From Strigamia acuminata (Eukaryota > Arthropoda > Chilopoda > Geophilomorpha > Linotaeniidae): a stretch of DNA of 64,000 nucleotides. Within the stretch, counting starts at the first letter, position 1, and each line of letters begins with the position of its first letter. The stretch covers positions 8,839,601 through 8,903,600 of the forward strand of contig OX442324.1 of the NCBI GenBank assembly GCA_949358305.1, given 5' to 3'. Positions 30,701 to 39,500 of the stretch are shown in pieces. The notes below the pieces were generated by a model, which did not search any database, was not told the origin of the DNA, and worked only from the letters and a program-made list of their open reading frames with translations. Made by a program: the position numbers and the translations under genes.

Positions 30701-32225
30701 GAATCAAGCGATGTGTGAAGAGATCGACACGATGCATGAACGCGACGTATGGGAATTGGTTCCACCGCCACCCGACACTAAAGTGATAGGATGTAGGTGG
30801 ATCTACACAGTAAAAGTGAATGAGAAAGAAGAGATAGCCCGCTATAAAGCAAGACTCGTCGCACAAGGCTTTTTGCAAGTCTATGGCGATTCTTATGAAG
30901 AAACTTTCTCACCCGTAGTCGACTTCTCCATCGTTCGCTTCATGTTCACATTGCTGGTATGCATGTTGAAATGGTCCTATATCCAGGCGGATGTCAAATG
31001 CGCGTATCTTTACGCAAAACTGCATAAAACCATTTATATGCGTCAACCGAAGGGATTCATTTGCAAAGGAAAAGAAAACTACGTTTGTAAACTCCTGCGA
31101 GCAATATATGGTTTACATCAATCGGGCAGAGAATGGGGCATCGAACTGGAGGACACTTTATTAAAACTTGGACTGGAACATGTGAACTGGTGCAACTGTG
31201 TTTACAAGTTCGGAAGCGTTGCGTACTTGATAGTGTACGTGGACGATATTGTTGTTTTTGGCAAACGATATGAAGATGCCATGAATGTACTGGACATGAT
31301 AAAAACGCAATTCGATCTTGTGATTTTGGGAAAAACCAAGAAGTTGCTGGGAGTGGAATTCCATCCGCATAATCAACAGATGATACTGCATCAAAGATCT
31401 TATGTCAATAAGGTCTTGCTAAGATTTAAGAACCACCTGGAGTCTGTGAAGATTAGATCACAGCCGATAACTAAATCGACTGTTCTAACTAAGAAACAAT
31501 GTCCAACCACAATTGACGAATTCAGAGATATGGAAGGAATCCCATACAGGAATTTGCTGGGATGTTTGGCGTTCATCGCGTCGAGAACCAGACCAGACAT
31601 GACATATGCTGTTAACATCCTGAGCCAGTTTCAATCCAATCCAGGATGGGATCACTGGACCGTTCTACTGGACTTACTCAGTTATTTGAGAACAACGAAA
31701 AACATGGGACTGATGTTATTTCCAAATAATCGAGTTGAAGTTGTTGGCTACAGCGATTCTGACTACGCAAACAACAGGGACGATAGGATTTCCATTGGAG
31801 GAACCTTAGTAACTCTAGGCGGCGCACCAATTTATTGGAGAACTTTTAAACAACGGAATGTGACGCTGTCCACCATGGAAGCCGAGTATGTAGCCCTTAC
31901 GGAAACAGTAAAGGACTACATTTGGATCGTCTGAGTCTTACACGAGATCGTTCCTAATCTTGCGGATAATTTCTACCATCGTGTTTTATGCGATAACATT
32001 TCGACGGTGGATTTCACTAAGTCTAACATCGAAAATCGAAAAACTAAACACATTGATATTCGATATCATTTCATCCGCGAGCTAGTCAAGAAAAACAACC
32101 TACAGATTTCGCACGTAGGAACAAAGTGTAATTTCGCTGACATATTTACCAAGTCTGTCGACAAGGTTGACCTCTTGCATTTTTGTAAACTTTTCCTTGT
32201 TGACGTTTGTACGCTGAGCGCTTGA
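27765..32225 (+). pseudogene. Copia-G2 Gag-Pol polyprotein with a single TGA
   Basis: The frame runs from MDSDKPERK at 27765 to the stop at 32225, 1487 codons. It is broken only by TGA at 31932-31934 inside RNase H (after KDYIWIV), where G1 has Arg. Domains: gag, Gln-rich run (about 28440-28470), zinc knuckle CFRCNQPGHWARDC (28594), protease YDTGATGHF (28780), integrase D-D-E (LHMDVCG 29440, IRTDNGMEF 29631, GVSERLNQ 29736), divergent MBD-like segment (about 30390-30545), RT YVDD (31237). A CGA-to-TGA change would explain the stop. LTR identity shows the insertion is very recent, so the lesion is either new or was copied from a source element. Confidence 0.94.
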
Positions 32226-32243
32226 TTATACGAGGGGGCCGAT

Positions 32244-32576
32244 TGTTGGGTTATAATATTTACTAAGTGCAGTATATATATTATTGTGTCGTATTATCAA
32301 GCGATAATGCTTATTAGTGTTCATTCTGTACATATATCCTTTGTATTTACTATTAGCATTACGAGTCATTGCTTTGTTTACATTTCGGATATATAACTTC
32401 TGTATTGCGCCTATAGGTGGCATTGTATACCTTGGGGTCACGTGATCACACAGAATAAACTCACTCTATGTTCAGTTATGCACCTGAGAACACCTGTCTC
32501 TTTTTGTTTCACAATTGGGTTTTTCACACCACTGCACAACAAGGCATTTGCTGATGATTTCAACTAGAAATCAACA
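32244..32576 (+). repeat. Copia-G2 3' LTR
   Basis: 333 bp, no difference noticed from the 5' LTR; ends aaatcaaca followed by TSD gaaat. Confidence 0.95.
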
Positions 32577-32700
32577 GAAATCACGGAAATCCAGCTTGAA
32601 AATGGCGAGAAACCTGAAAATATAAATTCGCCGCAAAATTCGCGAAATTCGCGAGATTTTCGGCGATAATTAGTAGCAAATGAAGCGTGCAGAGGATTTA

Positions 32701-32717
32701 ACCATCCTCTGCTACCA
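32701..32717 (-). promoter_or_regulatory. Copia-B primer-binding site (tRNA-iMet 3' end)
   Basis: The minus strand reads TGGTAGCAGAGGATGGT, the exact complement of the 3' end of initiator tRNA-Met (ACCAUCCUCUGCUACCA). It lies 2 bp inside the LTR end. Confidence 0.9.
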
Positions 32718-32719
32718 AT

Positions 32720-33264
32720 TGTAGGTCGGTAGCAGAGGAAAACGACCAAAAACCACTCGAAACGTCGAGTGCAGCGTGGCGAAAACGTCGCAAAGGCGTC
32801 GCACTACTCGTGCGAACGTGTGGGCGACGTCGGAATCGAAAAACAAATAAAACGGCCGCGATATTCGCTTATACGCCGTGACAAATGATAAACAAGTGCT
32901 TAAAAACATACAACATATTTAATGAAAAGGGAATACTCACAAATGAGTCCATTACAGTGTGAAATGAAAAGGGCGAGAGCCAAAACGATGGTCGCCGCCA
33001 TATTGGAAGGTGATAAGTACACTGACGACACCTGGTGTCGTGAATTGGCGTTACGGAATTGAGAAATTCCGTAAAGCTTAACAAAGCATTAAGACCTGCA
33101 TGATACTTCATGCAAAAACACAACAAGTGTATATAAATACGGGAAAAGATAAACAATATCGAATATTAAATGAAATGTGGAAATACATCGAGATAAATGA
33201 AATAAACAGTTCAAATGTGATCCTATATCACATCGATAATATCTCACGGTCCTATAGACCAACA
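32720..33264 (-). repeat. Copia-B 5' LTR
   Basis: 545 bp on the minus strand from TGTTGGTCTATAGGACCG to ctctgctaccgacctaca. It carries the palindrome cgacacctggtgtcg at 33026-33040 and a ccaatatggcggc motif at about 33006-32994. Sequence is related to the Copia-A LTR. Confidence 0.9.
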
Positions 33265-34225
33265 GTATCTACCACAAAAGAAATGGCGACACCATCACAT
33301 TAATTGCAATTTACGTCGACGATATCATCATTGCAACGAATTGCATGAGCAACATGGAGAAGCTAAAATCGAAATTGAAGAGTGAATTTAAGATGAAGGA
33401 CTTGGGGCCCATTCATTATTGCCTTGGGATCGAGTTTAGACAGGATGAAAAAACGAAATCGATCGATATGTCGCAGAAGAAATACGCAAAGGATGTATTA
33501 AATCGATTTGGGATGCCGGAATGCTCTACGAGTTCAACACCACTTGATGCAAATCAAAAGCTGCAGAAGAACAAGAAGAACGAGGACGGGACAGAAGAAA
33601 AGAAACTGGACCCAAACGAATATCCCTACCAAAATTTAATCGGTTCCTTGATGTATCTCGCCGTCTGCACCCGACCCGACATCGCATACACGGTCAGCGC
33701 ACTCAGTCAGTACAACACCTGCTTCACCGCAACGCACTGGACTGCAGCAAAAAGAGTGCTGAGATATTTGAAGTACTCGACTGGCCTTGGTTTGAAGTAC
33801 GAAAAGACCAAAGAAAAGTTGTTTGGGTACACCGACGCAGACTGGGGAGCTTGCCTGGACGATCGACGGTCGTACACTGGGTACTGCTTCAAACTCGCCA
33901 ACGCAACCATTTCCTGGGAAGCAAGAAAGCAGCGAACCGTCGCAACATCGTCAACAGAAGCGAAATACATGGCACTGGCGGACGCGTCGAAGGAGGCCAT
34001 CTACTTACGAAATTTCCTCGACGAGATAGGATTCAGTAAGAAGACCGATGGGCCAACTTTAATCTACAGTGACAATCAGGGCGCCCACAAACTAGCTCGA
34101 AACCCAGCATTCCACCAGAGAACGAAGCACATTGACATACGCCATCATTTTATTCGCGAAACTTGCGAACGCGGAGACGTCGTCATCGAGTTCTTACAAA
34201 CAGAAGACATGGTCGCTGACGTGCT
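33265..34225 (+). pseudogene. Copia-E pol (RT to RNase H), split by Copia-D
   Basis: A different copia lineage from A-D. It opens in RT with YHKRNGDT and AIYVDDIIIATN (YVDD near 33324), followed by MKDLGPIHYCLGIEF, then YQNLIGSLMYLAVCTRPDIAYT, then RNase H with GYTDADWGACLDDRRS, SSTEAKYMALADASKE and KHIDIRHHFIRE. The frame is open up to VADVL at 34225, where Copia-D is inserted. The last codons resume at 62753. The 5' side is cut by the Copia-B LTR. RNase H residues look intact. Confidence 0.93.
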
Positions 34226-34786
34226 TGTTGGTTTTGAGAAACCCAAAGGATTTATATCGATGTGATATAGAATCACATTTTGAATGTTTATTTTGTTTAT
34301 CTCGATATATTTATCGTAATTACTTATCAAACTGTTCTTTTGAATATTATTCCGACATTTATCTTTGTTTACAAGTTTAAGCATGAGGTATCATGCATTA
34401 TTTAGTCTAATCTTATGTTTTCCCGAGTTTTTACCTTGTATAATGCTTTATTCTGACACAAGGTGTCACTCATGTATGTTTTGACCATCCAAGATGGCAG
34501 CACACAGTGCTTTTCTGCTCTGCCTTTTCTCAACTCCAGAATGGAGCCAATTTGTAAGTTGTTTCATTTCAATTAAACCTTTTGTTGTTTTAGTTGTTAG
34601 TGTTTATCATTAGAACACCTTTTGTGTTTTGTTCAAGCGCACATAAGCGGTATTTGTCCGCGCGCACTCGTCTCGGCAATTGACAACGTCGTTGCTACGT
34701 CCGTGTCGGACACACGGCGCCCGATACGCGCTTCCAAACTCGGCTCACGCCGAATTTGCGCTGCTTTCCTCTGCTGCTGACCTTCA
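34226..34786 (+). repeat. Copia-D 5' LTR
   Basis: 561 bp from TGTTGGTTTTGAGAAACCC to gctgctgaccttca. Palindrome gacacaaggtgtc at 34455-34467 and ccaagatggcag at 34489-34500. Its first ~150 bp equal those of the solo LTRs at 1-515 and 52569-53105, while the middle differs. Confidence 0.93.
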
Positions 34787-34788
34787 AT

Positions 34789-34804
34789 TGGTAGCAGAGG
34801 ATGG
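34789..34804 (+). promoter_or_regulatory. Copia-D primer-binding site (tRNA-iMet 3' end)
   Basis: TGGTAGCAGAGGATGG, complementary to the 3' terminus of initiator tRNA-Met, 2 bp after the LTR. Confidence 0.92.
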
Positions 34805-35559
34805 TTGGCTTGTTTGCATAACCATTTTTCTCTTTTATCGCCGAAAATTTTCGCGAATTTCGCGAATTTTTGCGGCGATTTGTATTTTTGCAGTTCACAA
34901 CGATTCCCGGGCCTATTTCCACGCTACCGACATATCGCAGACGTTTGGAAACGATCAGTGCCGTCCTTCATACGATTCTACGTTTAATTTCGTCAAGGAT
35001 TCCGCGGTCTCGCGAATTTTTAGGCGAATTTTCTTCTTTTTCAGTTTTCGTCGATTCTTCGAATTGACGACGTGTCGCCGACGTTTGGAGACAACCAGGG
35101 TTGTCCACCACACAATTCTACGGCTAATTTCGTCCGAAATCGCGCGGTCTCGCGGGTTTCGAGACGAATTTTCTTATATTTTCAGATTTTCTCGTCGATT
35201 TTATTTTTCAACGATTTTTTCGACGATTTCTCGACGGAAACGAGACGTTTCTCGCTATATACACCCCGGCGTGTATATAGTATCGACGATTTGTTTATTT
35301 CCAACGCATTTTTGTGAAGAGCCTCATTTAATGAGACGAATTTGGATTTTCGAATCCAAATTGCGCTTTTTCTCCGGTTTTTTCGAGAAAAACCGAGCCG
35401 TATTTTCTGATTGCACGAGGTCGCAACCGCGGCAGATTCATCATTTTCTCCTTCTTGTCGCAATAACCTTTGTTAGTCATTTAAGTGGATATTTTGGTTG
35501 GTTCCCTATTAGAATCGCAATAGCCCTTCGGACATTCCGTCTACCGCTATTGTTGTATT
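34805..35559 (+). other. Copia-D leader with three acceptor-like modules
   Basis: Non-coding. Three related modules of about 140-150 bp, each with tcgcgaat-type motifs followed by a pyrimidine tract and cag, end at 34893, 35044 and 35185. They resemble splice acceptors. Similar modules occur in the C and B leaders. Confidence 0.65.
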
Positions 35560-35670
35560 CTAGAGTAAGGCTGAGCCCTGCGCCACCTAGTATTCCCGCG
35601 ATCCCAGGAGATCTCAAAGGACACTAGGGGGACACTTACTCTAGGTTTTCAGCCGATTGTAGCATCGGCT
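35560..35670 (+). ncRNA. Structured leader RNA element, Copia-D copy
   Basis: Stem 1 ctagagtaag/cttactctag (35560-35569 with 35635-35644). Stem 2 cctagt/actagg (35586-35591 with 35623-35628). Stem 3 gatc/gatc around ccagga (35600-35613). Then hairpin II agccgat-tgtagc-atcggct (35651-35670). It lies about 160 nt before the gag ATG. Unpaired segments such as ggctgagccctgcgcca and aaagga are invariant among the three copies. Confidence 0.87.
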
Positions 35671-35837
35671 CCCAATTCGTGGTTTTCCGCTTTGAAAGTG
35701 CTTCGATTAGTGTTTGTGACAGTGCAGTGCTTCGAATATTCGCCGACGACGCCTATATCACTCTCAAAGCCTTCGTGTTTGCGTGGTGTGCGAAATCTTC
35801 TTTTTCCACGCCATTTTCCGCGTCGAGATGCAGAAAT

Positions 35838-36324
35838 TGTAGCAGAGGAGTGCGCAAATAATCGGTATATTTACCGATTTAACGAAGCGTGCTTTGGAAG
35901 AAAGCCTAATCATCAATGGCGACGTACGTGATACGTACGCGATTCGTTTCGTGTAAGCGCGCGGCTTATTGCCGCTTATATGCGCCGGAAAACTTGCACA
36001 GAATGTGCTTAAAGGTATACACAATACTAATACAAAATATACACTTTAATAAAACGAAATTATACATTACTAATCTGGAAAAACAGCTAGATAATACACG
36101 TCTGTGTGTTCCGCCATGTTGGAAAAGAGAAAGATAAAAAGGGGGGCACTCTGGTGCCGGAAATTAACATTAACAAAGGATAAATCATTGGATTGAAGAA
36201 CAAATCATTGGGAAATGTAACAACATATGGAGTTACATATGAGACATCGCTAAATTAACAATAGAATCGAAATCAATAGGATATAAATAAATTCATCGAT
36301 AAAAACATGGTCTTTAGACCAACA
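35838..36324 (-). repeat. Copia-C 3' LTR
   Basis: 487 bp; TGTTGGTCTAAAGACCATG at 36324 to cctctgctaca at 35838. Palindrome ggcactctggtgcc 36145-36158 and ccgccatgttgg 36111-36122 (plus-strand view). Confidence 0.95.
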
Positions 36325-36533
36325 AATCCCCTCTTCGATGGAAATATTTATCAGGGGACGAGATGAACGCATACTGGAATTACAGTTGATTATTGACGAG
36401 AAAAGAAAACAATAAAGTCGAATCATCGAGCCGGGTACTGTCGTGATTATCACTTGACTAAGCTCGGTATTCCCACAGAAACTCGATGATCCTCGCAATC
36501 GGGTGAAACTAAAATAGGAATGTCACGGTCTGT

Positions 36534-39500
36534 TTATACTCGGAAAATCTTCGAAATCAATGATCGTAAACGTTCCGAAGATAGCCACTTTGTGAATATG
36601 TCGGCGGTATTAACTTCGCCGGCTACCTTTCGAAGATCGAAGACTCCCGCAGTAAACCACTCCCTGAGCCAGTGAAACTTCACGCGAATTTGCTTCGTCT
36701 TCGCGTTCTCGATGTCATTAGACGTAAATTGAATCGAGGCCAGGGCGTCGGAATACACGATAGGTCGAGATAAACGGTTGAGAATCGGGAATTCGGTGTA
36801 TACACTGTCGAGCCAGAAGAGCTCCTTCACGCACTCAACCAGGGCGATGAATTCGGCTTCCATGGTTGAGCACGCTACGGTCGACTGTTTACGACAGGAC
36901 CAGCCAATAGGGACATTTCCAATGTATACGATGTATCCTCCAAAGCTCAATGATGTCTCCGGATCGCTTGCCCACGACGCGTCGGTAAATGCAGACAGTT
37001 GACTAGAAGAGCAACCGGATAATTCGATGCAAAGTTCTGCAGTGTTTGCTACGTACTGCAGAACCTGCAGCAAGGCGCGGATGTGGGTTCGATTATAGCA
37101 CGTGTTGTACTGTGCCAAAACGATGACGGAATAGAGTATGTCGGGACGAGTTCTCGATGCCAAAAACAGAAGTGAACCGATTAGAGATCGGTATGGAAAA
37201 TTTTCCAAGTTTTCGGTCGATCCTCTGACGAGTGTCGTTCCCGGGGTCACCGGTGTCTTGACGAGATTATTGGTCGACGTCCCGAATTTCTTAACAAGTT
37301 TGGCGATATAAGCACGTTGCGTTATAAACGTGCGTCCGGCGTCGCGGATAAATTCGACGCCTAATAGCTTCGTGATCGGACCGAGGTTGACTATGTCGAA
37401 TTTCGAAGAGATGAGACGGATTAGCTGATTGAAAACGCTGTTGGACGCGTAAAACACGACGATGTCGCCCACGTAGACCAGCATAACAGCTGTATTCCCG
37501 AACACGTAAACACAATTACATGCTGGCATTCTTCGAAATCCGAGGGCCCGAAGTGTCTCGTCGAGTTTCTCGAACCATTGTCTCCCGGATTGGTGGAGGC
37601 CGTAAAGCGATTTGAGAAGAAGCCACACGTTGTTTGGATCGGTGCATGTGGCACCTGCAGGGATTCTCATGTATACTTTGTGTTTTAACTCGCCATACAG
37701 GTACGCACATTTTACGTCGAGGTGTGCGTCTTTCCAGCCTCGCAACACAACCAGGAGACAGAAAAATAGACGAATCAACACGAAGTTCACGACCGGGCTA
37801 AACACTTCATCGAAGTCCACGCCGAGGGTTTGGTAAAATCCTTGGGCAACCAGGCGAGCACGATGACGAGTGACGGTTCCGGCTGCATCGGTTTTTAGCT
37901 TGAAAATCCATTTACAACCGAGAATGGTGGTGTCCGGTGGTCGGGGAACTTCGGTGTAAATTTCTCGCTCTTTGAAAGTGTCCAATTCTTCTTGGATGGC
38001 TTCCCGCCATTTCGGAGCGTCGTTGAATTTGGGAATTTCGGCGAATGAAGCCGGCTCGGTTCGGCATAGATGAGCCGCGTGACGAACGCCCGGAAGAATT
38101 GGTAACTTATGCTCGAGATTTCCAAAGAAGAAAAGTCCGGGGTCGTAATCGATGTTATTTAACAAACAATAGTCCTCGACGTCCTTATAAGATCTTAAAC
38201 GGATCTTCGGAGTTGGGAAATAATAGACGTCGATTGCGATTGATCCGGGTTTTTGATCCTTCCGGAGATGCTCTTCGCGTACCCATTCACGACACTCTCC
38301 ATCTCCACCAACGAATCGCCACATGTGAGTCGTGTGGCGAGCGGTTGCCGCAGCGACTTCGGTTCCCAATACCGGAGCTGGTGACATGGGATCGGGGTCG
38401 AATATCTGCAACGTATGCGTAGCAGGATCACCAGCGCGTTGTTGACGACGCGTTGTGATGAATCTCGGCGTCGGTACCGGTGTTTCACGGGGAAGTGGAG
38501 GTGCTGCCGAACGTTGAGGCGAGGGTGGAGCTGATGGGCGAGGCGATGGCGGGGCAGATTGACGAGGTGTCGACGGAGGTAGTTGATGCGACGATGTTTC
38601 TGCTGACGCGCCAACAAGTTCGGACGTCTCGGGATAAACCGATAGCTCATCCATCTCTCGGATGTCGTGGTCGGTGTCACGTTCTTCTTCATACGAAATG
38701 TGATGGGATTGGCGAAGAGACGCAGAACCCGGAGGTAATGTCGCACATAGATCCAGCAATACCCGTTCCGGAGTTGTCGGAGGTGGAATGTGGATGTGCG
38801 GATATGCAGGTGGCGTGTGCATCGAAGCGGATGCCGTTGACACATGTTCGGAGTCGTTTGCAGAGTGTTCGGAAGCCTCTGAATCGGATCCCCTGGGCCA
38901 CTGATGGTAATGAAGGTTATCATCGAATGTGACTGATTGCTGATTCGGGCTCGGAAACGATTCTTGAGGTTGCTGTGATGAAATTTTAATGGACTTCCGA
39001 TAGGATTGGCGTTCGTCAACTTTGACGTGGATCGACTCATAAACTTTGTTGTCGGTTGGGTTCCAAATCCTGTATCCACGGGTCCCGGTGGCGTAGCCGA
39101 CTAAATATCCCTCCCAGGCCCGCGGATCCAGCTTCTTGCGGCCTGGTGCGGTGTAGTGCACCCAGCACTTGGAACCGACTTTTCGTAGATGTCGTAACGA
39201 AAGGGCTCTCTGTCGCCAAAGGATGTACGGAACTTGATTGTTGAGACGAGAATGAGGGCACCGGTTCTTGATGTACGCGAACGTAACCGCGAGCTCGGCC
39301 CAGAGCGCTTCCGGCAACTTGGTTTCGGATAAGACTGCACGAAAGTTGTCGGCCATTGTCCGGTTTATGCGCTCGGCCGTGCCATTCATCTGTGGCGATG
39401 ATGGATTCGTTCGCTGACCCTGAATACCTTTGTCTTGAAGGTAGCGGAGAAATTCGTTTGATAAAAATTCGCCACCCCGATCCGTACGGATAGCCTTGAC

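Larger units (their letters stand above)
26762..32576 (+). mobile_element. Copia-G2, complete element with TSD gaaat
   Basis: Two 333-bp LTRs (26762-27094, 32244-32576) appear identical and are flanked by gaaat at 26757-26761 and 32577-32581. Just inside are a primer site (27095-27106) and a polypurine tract (cgagggggccgat, 32231-32243). The element is inserted in the Copia-B leader on the opposite strand. Total length 5815 bp. The polyprotein has one stop codon. Confidence 0.96.
17701..33264 (-). mobile_element. Copia-B, 5' part of element, with two nested elements
   Basis: Reading on the minus strand: LTR (33264-32720), tRNA-iMet primer site (32717-32701), leader (32700-32582, resuming at 26756), gag-protease (25960-24182), integrase (18258-17701), then the gap. 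G2 interrupts the leader and G1 interrupts pol; both carry clean 5-bp duplications. The 3' half, including the MBD-like segment, RT, RNase H and 3' LTR, is missing or lies in the gap. It is inserted in Copia-E at 33264/33265. Confidence 0.85.

Noticed and set aside
32701-32717. tRNA gene, because the sequence equals the 3' end of initiator tRNA-Met
   Set aside because: Only the last 17 bases match, and it sits 2 bp from an LTR; the same occurs at 34789 and 42594. These are primer-binding sites.
38195-39079. 294-residue minus-strand frame within Copia-C
   Set aside because: It is the +1 shadow of the polyprotein frame with no domain of its own.
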